From the NCBI GenBank assembly GCA_021521415.1, contig JAIQDT010007686.1, forward strand, positions 1 through 64,000: a stretch of 64,000 bases of DNA, in the 5' to 3' direction. Both the position numbers and the translations under genes were made by a program. A model generated the notes under the pieces. It saw only the letters and a list, made by a program, of their open reading frames with translations, searched no databases and had not been told where the DNA came from. Source of the stretch: Bidens hawaiensis (lineage: Eukaryota > Streptophyta > Magnoliopsida > Asterales > Asteraceae). Shown here piece by piece: positions 34,203-46,087 of this stretch (its first letter is position 1; the number at the start of each line of letters is the position of its first letter).

Positions 34203-37200
34203 CTAGGAATTTTGTCTTTTCCATGCACTGTATGCGGCTTGCCTTCTGTTTGTTATCACTGATGCAGCTCTCATTCTGGAAATATCAAGGGCTTGGTAAT
34301 GAGTGTGACCCTCTGGTATGACCCAGTCCCTAATATCCATTAAGTCTTCATCATGTAAGCAATTCAAATCTTCATCCTTCTTGATAATCCCCAGTATTTT
34401 TCCATCAGAATTTCTCAGCAAGTAATGGTCATCTTTTTCTTTGTATTCCACTTCAGTAATGATGCCATTTCTTTGGACTGTGTAGTTGAGGCGTATCATT
34501 CTTCTCTCAAGACTTATGCATGTGTTCATGTTTGACAGTGGATGCTTGTCTCTGGCACTCATCTTGTAGTTTGTTTCAGCTATGTCCATCCTTCTTAACT
34601 TTGCAGTTCTCTTTGATCTGTGAAGTTGGGCAGTCTTCCAGTTTCTCTTTTCTTTTAGGAATCTGAATCCTCTGTCTGCTTCATCTCTTAAGAATTTAGA
34701 AAGATTATTCATCTGTTTTCCAGCCACTCTGTTTCTGTTTCTAAAATCATACAAAGTGAGTTTTGTCATTCTTTCTAATTGTTCTTGAGTGTATTCATAG
34801 AAATCACTTCTCACAACTATATCTCTTAGTTGTCTACTTTCCATAATCACTCTTATGCATTCACACACAGAATCATAGTAGATTTCTCTAGGAAGATCCA
34901 AATCTGAAAGTGGTCTTGTTGTTCTTTGTTGTGCAGATCTACTTGATTCTCCTCTTCCACCTTGTGGATATCTTCTTGAAATTGGTGGTCTAAAAGGAAC
35001 AAACTTCTTGGGTTTTTTAGGTCCCAAATTGAAAAATTTGACCTAGACTGCTTCTACCATTTCAGTTGGAAGATTTGCAAGCTCCACAACATTTGCTCCT
35101 GCATCTCTAAGAGCTATCAACATTTTCTCCATACCAGGAGTTCTTGACAAACCAGCAGGTACAAAACTTCCATTTGCAAAGTATCTAAGATTCTCACTTT
35201 CTTTTAGAGCTTTCTCCCATTCAGCCTTTTGGATATGGAAGAGATATTTCAAATCCTCCTTTTCCAAGGCTTTGAAAGAGGCTTCATCCATTCCTCTTTG
35301 AGTAATCATTATATTCCTTAGAATGTTGATCATCTCTTCATTTTCCCAAGGTATACAAGGTTCCTCTTCAGATTCAGAATCCACTTCTTGTGGAGTAGGT
35401 ATTTCAACAACAGGATCTTCCTTAGATATCTCCTTCTCACTCTGCATCTTTTGTTTCTCCCTTAGAGTCATTATCTTTCTCCTCTTGATTGGAGGTTCAA
35501 CAGTTGTTTCAGCATGTTTGGTAGAGCTCTCAGTTTGGACCCTCTTCAAATTTTCTTTTCTTTTCAGTTTGTTTTACTGATCCAGTACTCATTCTCTAGA
35601 TAGGTTCTCAACCATCTCAGGCTTTAACCCTTTCACAAGCAAGTATCCACACATACCTCCAAATTTCTTCTTCAAAGATTCCAATTTCTCAATCTTCTCA
35701 TTCTCTTTTACACACTTTTCAATCACTTTTTCTCTTTCACTGTTGTAAAGATCTCGGAGTTGGTCAACTGTGAAGTGAGACAGATCTTTCTCTGAATAAT
35801 TATGCCTTCTGAGATATTCTCTGTATTTCTGGCAGTCTCTGTTCTTTTGTTCCATTTTTTTCTTGAAACCATCCCTCTCCTAATCAAGTCTCTTTTGCAA
35901 CTGATCATCATCAAGATCAGCCAAAGCTTCAAAACTTATTCCATGCTTTCTCAGCTTTACAACCAAAGGATTTTTCCTTTTGGATTCCCTCATACTCAAC
36001 TCAATGTTAGCTCTCTGCTCATTAGTTAGTTCAACTTGTGGAGTATCAACATTGGTAGCTTTAACACCTTTTCTTTGATTATCATCAGGATTATCATCCT
36101 CATCAGACTCCTCAGAATCATCCTCCTCTTCAGTTAGATTATTCATTGCATCAATCTTGGGTTCATCAGAGGGTGAATGCTCTGGGTTTGATTCAGTTTG
36201 AGCAGGCACATCAGGTACACCTGGAATCTGTTGACCAGGTTGCAGTGTCTGCAGTGGAATTGCTCTGATTGGACTATTATCATTATCACCCTCATCATCA
36301 GGAGTCTCAACATAGCATTTGTTCTTTTCATCCCATTTTCCTCTCTTTGTTCTCCTCTCATCAGTTCTTTTCTGTTCATCAAACTTCCTCTTTCTTGTAT
36401 ACACTTGTTCAAACCTTTTGGCTCTTTCCATCCTGATTCTGGTGATATTAGCCAACATTTCTTTAACAGATTCACCAGTAGGTCTTGTAAGTTCCCTTTC
36501 AGGTTCCTTTTGTGGCATTTCTTCAGATTCACAAGCCTTTTCAGATTCCTTTTCAGGTTGGCTTTGTGGTTGAAACATACTAACCACCATAGCCAAGGAA
36601 TTGTCATCTTCCTCAGTTCTGTTCATCATAATCAGTGTTTCAATTGCTTCTTGATCAGCCACTTCTTCAAAAATTTCTTTAGCAAGATTGGCTTGATTGA
36701 TCAAATTTTCTTGCTCTGCCATATCTTCTGGAGTCAGTTTTTGAGCCAATATTTCCCTATCCCTTGTCTCCCTTAAAATATTCTTTTGTTCTCTTAAGGC
36801 AGCAGCAACAACAATTTCATCATCTGTAAACAACACATCTTTCTCTGGATATGCCTTAATAGGCTCTTCTTCATAGACTTTTGCTTTACCTTTCTCAATT
36901 TTTCTTCTCTCATCATCTTCATCTTCAGACTGTACAAAGTCATCTATTTCATTCTCAAGTGCTTCCAGTTCTGGATCATGCTCTACTCTCTTGGAACTTG
37001 CTTGTTGATCAGTTTCTGGTTCAGTGTTTATAAGCTCCTAAGTAGTAGCATTTTCATCAATCATTACTTCAGTCACTACTTCTGTCTGTACATCAGTCAA
37101 GACATCAGTAGCTATGTCAGTTAAGACATCAGTAGCTATATCAGTAGCATTGAAAACATCAGTAGCTAAGTCAGTAGCAGCTACATTCTCTTCAACATCT

Positions 37201-37376
37201 TCTTCAACATTCTCTTCAACATTATCTTCATCCCTTTCCACAATTCTCATTTCATCTTTTCTTTCTTCATTGTAATCATAATCCTGCTCTCCTACATCTG
37301 ATCTATTACCCTCATATTCATCATCTTTAATCCTCCTCTCCTCACTACTCTCCTCTCCATCATCATAAACATTCAT
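34203..37376 (-). pseudogene. ORF3 distal part of C2, one frame with several stops
   Basis: The frame from the ATG at 37376 down to 34203 has no net frameshift but is broken by TAG (37038), TAG (35880), TGA (35589), TAA (about 35574) and TAG (35043). The first part is acidic with a TDIATDVLTD-type repeat. The middle is Lys/Glu-rich with likely coiled coils (QKNRDCQKYREYLRRHN, EKIEKLESLKKKFGG) and basic clusters (KRGKWDEKNK, KRRKIMTLREK). The C-terminal 270 codons (GPKKPKKFVPFRPP ... SAWKRQNS) include LLRNSDGKILGI and a CLHDEDLMDIRDW block that looks related to the C-terminal domain in C1 and C3. Function is unknown; the charge pattern suggests nucleic-acid or chromatin contact, which is inference. 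Confidence 0.65.
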
Positions 37377-38899
37377 AATAAACTGTCTGCAGTCTCTACT
37401 ACTGTTACAGTTTCTGCAACATTCACACCCGAGAAAGTTGGCATAGATTCATTCTCCCCCTGTTTTGGGGCAGCTGAGGTCTTCTCAACCTCCTGCTCCA
37501 GGGCTTGAATTTTCTGTTTTGCTTGTACCAACTTCTCTAACAATATCACATTCTCCTCTGTCACCTCCTCATTCCTTCTCTTCAGTTCAGCATTTTCATT
37601 TAATAGGGTCAACAGGTCAGTTTCAGTTGGTGTTGTTATAGGTGGTGATGCAGTGAATTGTTCATATTCAGACTGTTCTTGGTTTGTGGTGTGGGTTTGA
37701 AATATGGATGGTGGTGATTGTGTATGATGTGGGCTTGGAATGAATGTATCTGTGTGAGTTGGGCTATATGTTGTTGGTGGTGTTTGTGGTGTTGGTGATG
37801 TATGTGTTGAAGTTGCAGGTTGGCTTATGTTTAAGATTTGGGGTGGGGATTGAGTGGATTGATGTGGTGGAGTATGTGGTGGTGATGGTATAATGGGTTG
37901 GTCAATTTGTGGTGGTGACTGTGGTTGTGTTGCAATAGTTTGTTCTGGTTGTTCAATTTGCTCCCCCTTATCAGGTGCATCAACTTCCATAGCTACTCCA
38001 GCTCCTCCTTCATCTCCATCAACATTATCATCTCCATCATCAGAGTTATCTCCATCATCAGAGTCATCTCCTCCTTCCTCCTCTGAGCTTAACTCAGGCA
38101 CTGGCATCACATTCAAGTCATGGTCCAATAACCATGGCAAGATCTCAAATGGAGCTTCAACATTGAATCTATTTGCAGCACTAGGATTCTTAATTCTCTT
38201 GTATGTATCAGGGTTTTGCAGTAGGTGAGTAATTCCCATAGTGGGTAGATCTTGTAATTCTTTGTTGAAGATTATCTGCAAGAACCTTGGATATTTTAAG
38301 AATCTGTCCTTCTCATCCGTCTTCAAGTTTGCTACCAGTCCATCAAAGATCATTTTTGAAAAATTAAAGGGTAGATCATACAAAATCCCAACAGTAGCGT
38401 TTGCTAAATCATGACTCATCAAAGTCCATGATCCTTTTCTGGGAGCAAACCCCTGTATCACATGGTGAATAAGAAACATGTACAACATTGGGAACAAACC
38501 CTTTTGAAACTGTCCTTCATGCACAGTTCCTTGATGTCGCATGGTTTGTTCAAATATTCTCAGCAGGTGTGTTGTATTGAAGTTTATGTGGTAATGATCA
38601 TCATCATTCAACCGTAGACATCTTCTGATCATTCTTTCAGTCACATGTATCTCATGGCCAGCAACAGAGGCTTCAATTCTTCGGCCATTGATGTCATCCA
38701 CAAGTGTTGCAGATCTCCAGAAATCAAGTGAGTGATTTCTGTAGATGACAGGACTTTCTGTAAGGGCAAAATTGACATTTGACCGAGCCATCCATGTAAT
38801 CATTGGTGCCACCGACTCATTTTCAGGTGTGACTTGTAAAAGTGCACACATATTGTGTTTCTTTTCAAAGAAATACTTGGGCTGTTCTTCTTCTGCCAT
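37373..38899 (-). CDS. ORF3 N-terminal protein of C2, 508 codons, uninterrupted
   Basis: MAEEEQPKYFFEKKHN starts two bases after a splice-acceptor-like CAG. The folded N-terminal domain (residues 1-260) carries ALTESPVIYRNHSLDFWRSA, IHVTERMIRRCLRL, FPMLYMFLIHHVIQG and FLKYPRFLQIIF. The same plan is seen in C1 and C3. Then follow an acidic Asp/Gly stretch, a long Pro/Thr/Ser/Gln-rich linker (residues 310-430) and a coiled coil (LLNENAELKRRNEEVTEENV). No signal peptide, membrane helix, zinc finger or enzyme motif is visible, so it is not a typical envelope protein. The ORF ends in TGA that overlaps the ATG of the next frame (ATGA at 37376-37373). It is the longest clean C2 frame while gag and pol are broken. 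Function is unknown. Confidence 0.75.
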   Translation of the reverse strand: MAEEEQPKYFFEKKHNMCALLQVTPENESVAPMITWMARSNVNFALTESPVIYRNHSLDFWRSATLVDDINGRRIEASVAGHEIHVTERMIRRCLRLNDDDHYHINFNTTHLLRIFEQTMRHQGTVHEGQFQKGLFPMLYMFLIHHVIQGFAPRKGSWTLMSHDLANATVGILYDLPFNFSKMIFDGLVANLKTDEKDRFLKYPRFLQIIFNKELQDLPTMGITHLLQNPDTYKRIKNPSAANRFNVEAPFEILPWLLDHDLNVMPVPELSSEEEGGDDSDDGDNSDDGDDNVDGDEGGAGVAMEVDAPDKGEQIEQPEQTIATQPQSPPQIDQPIIPSPPHTPPHQSTQSPPQILNISQPATSTHTSPTPQTPPTTYSPTHTDTFIPSPHHTQSPPSIFQTHTTNQEQSEYEQFTASPPITTPTETDLLTLLNENAELKRRNEEVTEENVILLEKLVQAKQKIQALEQEVEKTSAAPKQGENESMPTFSGVNVAETVTVVETADSLL

Positions 38900-39290
38900 A
38901 TCTGATCATCACAAACAAACATATTCAAAGTGAAATTAGTCATAAAGTTCAGTACTTTAAGCAATTTCAAGGTATAAAAATGTAGAAGAAAGAAAGAAAA
39001 ATCATCAAGAACCTGTTCTTTGACAAGTTTATAACCTAAACACATAAACAAAATATTAATAAACAAATACATAATCAATGCCCACTATAGTCTAATCATG
39101 ATCGAAAAACACATTATTGTTGCTTACCGAGTCGGAATTAGAGGGCTGATACTAATTAGGGTTTGGATTAATTATGAATGCGATAGGTCGGTTTTAGGTT
39201 TCTTAGCGAAAAAGCAGTTGCAGTGGAAAGAGAGAGAGAGAGGGAAATATAATGTTGAAAAGTTTGCCTAACTCCCTCTTATATACCTTT
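38900..39290 (-). promoter_or_regulatory. Candidate ORF3 promoter and leader intron, C2
   Basis: In element sense: TATATAAG (39285-39278), a CT-run (39243-39229, where transcription could start), a leader, a donor CTCG/GTAAGC with the intron starting at 39127, a CTAAT branch-site match near 38939 and an acceptor GATCAG ending at 38902. This gives a 226-nt intron followed by AT and the ORF3 ATG. Motif-based inference; no transcript evidence. Confidence 0.45.
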
Positions 39291-39409
39291 TGAAAGTGGG
39301 TTTTAAATGCTTTTTGTCGTTTTGTGAATTATTAGCTGTCAAACAGTAACATTATCCATTTGTTATTTTAAAAAAAATTTTAAAACATATAAACACTTTA
39401 TCATTTTAA

Positions 39410-40560
39410 GCTTAGCAAACCTTACTCGGAAAAGTAATCCTTTGCAAGGTCTACTCGGTATATTTCCACTTATACAAAGCTTACTCGAAGAATTTTTAAA
39501 CCTCTTTTGATAACTTTTTCTTTTAATTTTATAAGGGTTACCCGATCCCTTTTAATCACAAACCTTGTTTGATTAAGCTATGTAATTTAAAGTCAAGACA
39601 TTATGAAGAAAGCTTACCCGAAATACCAGATTTCTTGAGAACTTAATCACAAGATAATTAATCAAGTATAAAATATCGAATAAACATTCTTGCTAGGAAT
39701 CAATTAAGATTCCCATATATATTTCTTAAATTTAAATTAAAATCTTAATCTAACATAAATCCTATCAAAATCAGAAACATATTCAATCAATCATACTAAA
39801 CACATATTCAATCAAGCATACTTGAAAACATAGTGTGCCCGAGCGACCTTCATAAAGTTAGTATTCCCAAACAACCCTCTTATACAAAGTATACCGGAAT
39901 AATCTTCTTAGAGTACAAAGTGTGCCTGGAAAGGACTTCTAGTAGACAGTGTACTCGGAAAATCAAATTTTGAAAATTACAAAGTATATTAGGGGAACAA
40001 GAGTGTACCCGAAATATAAAGTGTGTTCGGAAAACAAAGTTTGCCCGAAAACACTTGTAATTTCAAAGAAAAACATATCCACACACAAGGCTTACTTAGT
40101 GTACTCAAGGAGTTCACAAAGTTTGCTTGGAATAACAATCAGCATATAAAATTCACGGCTTGACTGAAACAATCCTCTTGTTGAAAGTCTAGCTAAAACA
40201 CATAAACATCTCAAGACTTCAAGCTTACTCGGGAAATTAGTACAATTGTGTACCTTACCCGAAAAGTGTAAACACTTCACAGCATGCCCGAAAATCATAA
40301 ACTTAGTCAAAAATGACAAAGCTTGCTCGGAAAGGTTATGAATCATCAAACCTTACTTGAAAATGCATATTAACACATATTCAACTGTTTTGTACCCGGA
40401 AAGGTTTGAGAATATCACACCTTACCCAAAAATACATATACACTCATATTCAACTGTTTTGTACCCGGAAAGGTTTAAGAATATCATACCTTACCCGAAA
40501 ATACATACTCAAACAGTTTGTGCTTGGGAAGGTTTAATAACATCAAACCTTACCCGAACT
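39410..40560 (-). repeat. TTACCCGGAAA/TGCTCGGAA motif array, C2 spacer
   Basis: About 25 imperfect copies of a 10-12 bp motif spaced 20-70 bp apart. Examples are CTTACTCGGAAAAG, GTGTGTTCGGAAAA, GTTTGCCCGAAAA and TGTACCCGGAAAGG (twice). The same motif family fills the U3 part of the C2 LTR; CTTACTCGGAA is identical in both (near 33728 and 39416). Confidence 0.8.
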
Positions 40561-42452
40561 TACATATTCAACCTTTTTTAGGAAAAATGCAACACTTTTT
40601 GACTTAAACCACTTGTCAAAACACTTATCAACTTGTCAGAACAATTTTATCTTTAAAGATCATAGTTTAAGAACAAATGGTGCAATTAGAGATCAAATTT
40701 CAGTTACTTTTCATTAAAAAAAATTTCGTTTTGTAAACTGAAAAGATCTCAGGAATGGGATCATATTGACTAAGTAGCTTTCTCAATACTTCATTCTCAA
40801 CATTATTATGACTACAAAGACAGCTAAACAATAGGTCTAGACTTAACATGATTTTCATTTCTTTGGTGATATGATTAATTTCAATTAATTTTGCAGAAAA
40901 TTCAATGGATAACACATATTGTTTTCTGATGCTCCTTATCTATCCTCAAGGCTTATTTGGCTTTCTCCAGATCACCCCAATTTGACTTTGACCCCCTGGT
41001 TTTGGTTAAAACTTTTAATGACAGAACATATTATAAAAGATATTTCTTTTCAAATCTACAAACATATGTGAGGTTGAACGTTGGACTTACATGCCACGCA
41101 AGTCGGACTTACAGGCCTTTCATTCAAGATGTTTAAAGGACTTATATGATTGCCTCCACCCTTGTAGTTCTGTTATTAAAACCCCTCATGTTTATATTTT
41201 TCTAATAAAAATTTGTGAACTTGTATCAACTTTTGGTTGACTTAATATTTGAAATTAAAGTAGTTCACATAAGTTCTTTGTCATTCCTTTTAAAAGATGT
41301 TTCATTTTGGGTAACCAAAGACCAACAGGCTTGTGTATGACTGGATAATCACTTTTCTGCCTATCATTTGAAAATATTTATCTAGGAACATGCATAGACA
41401 ACAATGTAACTCCACATAAATCTTAGCATTTTCTTTAGGTTTATATCACCTCAGATTTTATATATCATGAGAGCAACCATACATGTCAATGACTGTACTA
41501 AGAGTCCTTTTAGCCTAATAAATCCATATGATTGGCTAAGTAGTCAATGTACTATCATTTCCCAAAATATTCAGTTTAAAATTCAATCACCCCAATGTCT
41601 CTTAATTGTCAGGTAAATGGCTATCCTGTTTGACCACGATGGTCAACAGGACCAAACATACATTGTGAGTATATGTCATTTCAAAGTCAGAGCTATTGAC
41701 ATAGTTTTAAGTGAAGGAATAGAAAACAAGTTATAATTGCCCCCAAATGCTTTCAGTTTTCTGGTTATTGGCCATCCTTTAATCTTTGTAGATTGCAGGA
41801 CCAAACATACACAAGTGTATGTCCTTCCAACTGGGCAAATGACATAATTTTCAGCAAAGATAACTACCTGAGACTTTTCCTTGAAAAATCCTTCTTTTAG
41901 GCTTCTACAAAGCTTGAACTGAATAATCTTATCATATCTCAACACCGTTAACAACATGTTCATGTTTTGATTCAAAAATAGAGTACTTATGCAAAATTCA
42001 TTAGAAAAGTCATTTTATCACTTAATTTTGACATAAAACTTATTTTGACATAAACAGTTGCAGCACATAATCAAATCTTAATCAAACTTAATATTATCAG
42101 AACAAGTAGACAATACTAACATTCAAAGTCTATCCTATCTTAATAACATTAGAAGATCAGATAAAACACATATTCAAGCAAATTAGCAGTGATGTCAGAT
42201 AAGCAATTAGCAGGTAATTCGTAACATGACTACTTATCTTAACATCACAAACACATATTAACTGATAAACATGCAAACATATTAATCCGATCAATAATTG
42301 TCATTCTTTGCACACACAATCAGTCAAAGCACATAAGAGTCAACATATTCAATCACATAAGCAAGCATATTCACTTAACATTCATAAGATGTAACCACTA
42401 TCAAAATAATCAGTTAGCACATAGAGGTATACAACCAAGCACACATCCTTAA
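40561..42452 (-). other. C2 spacer between RNase H and motif array
   Basis: Non-coding. Blocks at 40970-41900 match the C1 spacer, including the GTCAAATTGGGGTGATCTGG phrase (reverse strand near 40969-40988). They also include two hairpin-like segments near 41640-41680 and 41795-41830 that contain GTATGTTTGGTCC. Confidence 0.6.
41798..41826 (-). other. Hairpin ACATACAC..GTGTATGT in C2 spacer
   Basis: Counterpart of 6653-6680. The stem arms are complementary and differ from C1 by a paired T-A to C-G change. Confidence 0.55.
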
Positions 42453-44107
42453 TCAGATTTCATCAGAGTTGATCATTCCCAGGGCTTTCAAAAGAAAGTT
42501 GAACATGGTTCTATCAAGTGGTTTGGTGAATAGGTCAGCCAAATTGTCACTTGTATCAACTCTTTGCATTTCAATCAAACCTTTTTCACTACAATCTCTG
42601 ATGAAATGATGTCTGATTTCAATGTGCTTAGTCTTAAATGTTGAACTGGATTCTTAATAGTAAAATATGCAGCAGTATTATCAATAAAATTAGAGGTGTT
42701 CAGAAAATTCAAACCATAGTCCAGCATCTGGTTCTGAATCCATAGAACTTGTGCACAGCAGGGAGATGCAGCAACATATTCAGCTTCTGCAGTTGAGATT
42801 GAGACAGTTGTTTGCTTCTTGCATTGCCATGACACTAGCCTTTCTCCCAAGAATTGACATCCTCCTGATGTTGACTTTCTGCTCATATTGCAGCAATCAT
42901 AATCACTGTCTGTGTAGGAAATCAGATCAAATGATTGATTCTTTGGATACCAAATTCCCAAATCTGGTCTTCCCTTCAAATATCTGAATATTCTTTTAAC
43001 AACATTCATGTGGGAGACTCTTGGACTTGACTGGAATCTTGCACACACACATACATCAAACATGATATCTGGTCTTGTAGCAGTCAGATACATCAGAGAT
43101 CCAATTTTTGCTCTGTATTCATGTTCATCTACAGGCTCCCCCTTTTCATCTGCAATCATCTTTTCCTTGGTATCCATTGGAGTTGAGGCAGTTTTGTATT
43201 CATGACAGTTGAACTTGTTCAAGATGTCCTGCACATACATATTTTGATGAATGAAAATCCCTTCAGCCTTTTGTTGAACTTGTATTCCAAGAAAGAAGTT
43301 CATTTCTCCCATTGAACTCATGCTGTATTTGGACTTCATTAGTCCTTCAAACTCCATACACATTTGTTCATTTGTGGAACCAAAGATGATATCATCAACA
43401 TACACTTGTAACAGAAGCAAGTCTGATCCCTTTCCTTTGTAGAAGAGTGTCTTGTCAATGGCTCCTCTTTTGAAACCATTTTCAATAAGATGATTTGACA
43501 GCTCATCATACCATGCTCTAGGAACCTGATGCAATCCATAAAGGGCTTTGTTTAGCTTATACACCTTGTTTGGATACAAAGGATCCTCAAAACCTGGAGG
43601 TTGAGCTACATACACCTCTTCATCTATCTTTCCATTTAGGAATGCAGACTTAACATCAAGCTAGAACACCTTAATGTTCTTTGAGGCATCATATGCAAGA
43701 AAGATCCTGATAGCTTCAAGTCTTGCTACAGGAGCAAAGACTTCCTCAAAGTCTATTCCTTCCTTTTGAAGACATCCCAGTGCCACATGTCTAGCTTTAT
43801 TCTTAATCACCAAACCTCTCTCATCCCTTTTGTTTCTAAAAACCCATTTGGTTCCTATTGCATATCTGTCAAATGGCTTATCAACAAGATTCCACACATG
43901 TGGATCTCTGAACTGTGCCAATTCTTCCTGCATGGCTTCCACCCAACTATTGTCTTTCAGTTCTTGAGTAATATTCTTAGGCTCTATTTGGGATAAAAAA
44001 TAGGAGTAAAGACAAATGTTTGCAATTTCTGAGTGATTTCTTGTAACTCTTTCATGCAAATCTCCAATGATGTTTTCAGAAGGATGATTCTTTTTGAGTT
44101 TGAACAA
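42453..44107 (-). pseudogene. C2 reverse transcriptase and RNase H
   Basis: The domain starts with [15 protein letters not shown] and [15 protein letters not shown], followed by [21 protein letters not shown] at 43661, at a Gln position, breaks the frame before LDVKSAFLNGKI. It continues with QPPGFEDPLYPNKVYKL, ALYGLHQVPRAWY, the catalytic YVDDIIFGST, SLMYLTATRPDIMFD, RNase H YTDSDYD, STAEAEYVAAS and FIDNTAAY. A one-base deletion after NPVQH (about 42640) shifts the last 60 codons, which would end at a TGA at 42453. All catalytic acidic residues are present, so few mutations separate it from a working enzyme, but it is inactive as it stands. Confidence 0.92.
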
Positions 44108-44248
44108 TCATATCTGTAGACACAGTTGTGTCAAGATTTGACTCATTGAGTTCTGGTTCTTCAATGATCAAATCAGTCTCTGCATCATGAAATTCTGGTA
44201 CTTCATCATTATGTTGTCCTGAAGTAGATGCACCATTGTTTCCAATAT
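44108..44248 (-). other. IN-RT linker of C2 with compensating frameshifts
   Basis: An acidic linker, readable only in another frame between the integrase and RT frames. Two opposite frameshifts restore the pol frame. Confidence 0.5.
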
Positions 44249-45492
44249 TTAAGCTTTCAAATAATGCTGAAATCTTGCAGTAGATGCAGCTTCTTCTTCA
44301 CTTGCTTGGTTGCTTGAGTCTTCCTCATTCTGAACTTGATCATTCTGAACATCTTGATTATCTTCTTGAGCTTGTTCAACAATATCATTTGAGGAATTCT
44401 TCACAAAGGTATACTCCTTTTCTTTTCTAGCAACCTTTTTCCACAATTTTTCTAAGTCCAGTGGTTTCTTCTTTTTCTCTTCAATTACATTGGTCTTGTA
44501 GAATGAATCATCAAAGTCTTCAAGATAAATCTTGAAAGACCTTATTAACTTTTCATGATCAAACAACCATGCTGCACCATCAACTGTATTGAATTGATTC
44601 TCATTAAAAATAATGTCAGATGATTCTATGACACTCAAATGGTCTTTCACATATGCTCTGTAAGATTTTGAGTGTGTAGAATATCCAACAAAGAAACAAT
44701 CAAGAGACTTTGTTTGAAACTTGTTCAAATAATCTCTAGTGTTCAAAAGAAAACATTTACAACCAAAGGGCTTGAAAAACTTGATATAAGGCTTTCTGTT
44801 GTGGAATATTTCATATGGAGTCTTATTATGCCTTTTCTTTGCAAGCACCATGTTCTGAACATAGCAAGCAGTGTTTATTGCTTCAGCCCAAAAAGTAACA
44901 GGCAGGTTAGCATCTGCAACCATGGTTCTTGCAGCCTCAATCAAAGTTCTATTTCTTCTTTCTGCAACACCATTTTGTTCAGGAGTTCTAGGAGCTGAGA
45001 ATTGTTGAAGTATTCCCTTTTCTGCACAAAATTCTTGCATAACTTCATTCTTGAACTCAGTACCATTGTCACTTCTCATCATTTTAACCTTCTTATTCAA
45101 CTTGTTCTCAATCATTGTAACACAACCCTTAATCAACTTTGCAGTCTCATCTTTGGTACTAAGGAAATACACCCAAGTGTATCTTGAATAGTCATCAATG
45201 ATCACAAGACAGTATCTTTTCTTTCCTATACTTGGCACACTCAAGGGACCAAAAAGATCTATGTGAAGTAATTCAAGTATTTGATCAATTGAATTGATGA
45301 GCTTAGGCTTATGAGTAGATTTGTGCTGTTTTCACTTTTGACATGAATTACAATGATCTTCCAATTTGAACTCTCTTGTAGGTAAGCCTATTACATGCTC
45401 ACCTTTGACAAGTCTATTCATGTTCTTTAAGTTCACATGACACAGTTTCCTATGCCACAATTTGAACTCATTTTCAGTGGCTTTGGAAACAA
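44249..45492 (-). pseudogene. C2 GAG-pre-integrase and integrase
   Basis: The region opens with the HHCC zinc-binding domain (FKLWHRKLCHVNLKN, then HCNSCQK) near 45490-45350. The catalytic core has D in HIDLFGPL, D in RSDNGTEFKNE and E in PEQNGVAERRNRTLIEAA, the complete D,D,E triad. It continues with FHNRKPYIKFFKPFGCKC and an acidic Glu/Asn/Gln-rich tail. A TGA after CQK (about 45345) and frameshifts around 45500-45600 separate it from protease. It inserts copia cDNA into chromosomes in active relatives. Confidence 0.9.
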
Positions 45493-45601
45493 AACATGCA
45501 CCCCCGTCTTGAAACAGCTTCTTTCATATTCAGTTCATACAGGTTGCCATTTCTTGGTGCCATCATCATAATCATTTCAGGTGGAATGACAAACTCAGGT
45601 T

Positions 45602-46021
45602 TTAAGATGAAACAGTGGGAAAACTGACTTTGTATCCCTTATCACACATTTGTGATATACTCAGTAGATTATACTGAAGACCTTCAACATGAAACACATT
45701 ATCAAAAGAAACCTTTCCATTTGTTAAGATTTCTTTCCCCACAATCTTTCCACCATTTTCATCACTCCCAAATGCTACAGGTCCTTCATATTTTTCTTCA
45801 TAATTAACAAGTGATCTTTTTTCACAAGTCATGTGCCTAGAACAACCACTATCCATATACCATATTTCATTCAGAGGAGTGGACTGTTCCTGAGATGAAG
45901 ATGCAGTTTCTTTCTCTATTATGGCCATGAATGCCACATTTGCTCTCTTGATATTATCTGCAATGTCTTCTTCATGATTTCTCCAATCAAAGTTACCTTC
46001 ATGTTGTGTAGTCACTGCCAC
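45602..46021 (-). pseudogene. C2 protease region
   Basis: WYMDSGCSRHMTCEKRSL carries the copia aspartic-protease DSG-type active site, followed by FGSDENGGKIVGKEIL and NVFHVEGLQYNLLSISQ. It lies in frame with the gag segments on either side except for stops at both ends (TAA at 46088, TAA at 45602). Confidence 0.88.
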
Positions 46022-46087
46022 ATTTCCTTGATTTCTTGGTTGATTTTGGTTGGCTGGAACAGTGTTGATTGTAACATTTTGAACTAC

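Noticed and set aside
36198..36776. 192-codon plus-strand ORF
   Set aside because: Antisense shadow of the Lys/Glu-rich ORF3 sequence.
34203..37376. Programmed readthrough at all ORF3 stops in C2
   Set aside because: Five stops of three kinds with no CARYYA context; decay is simpler.
37373..38899. ORF3 as a retroviral-type envelope protein
   Set aside because: No signal peptide, membrane helix or glycoprotein-like Cys pattern in any of the three copies; called only ORF3.
39400..40560. CRISPR-like array
   Set aside because: Motif spacing is irregular, copies are degenerate and this is plant nuclear DNA.
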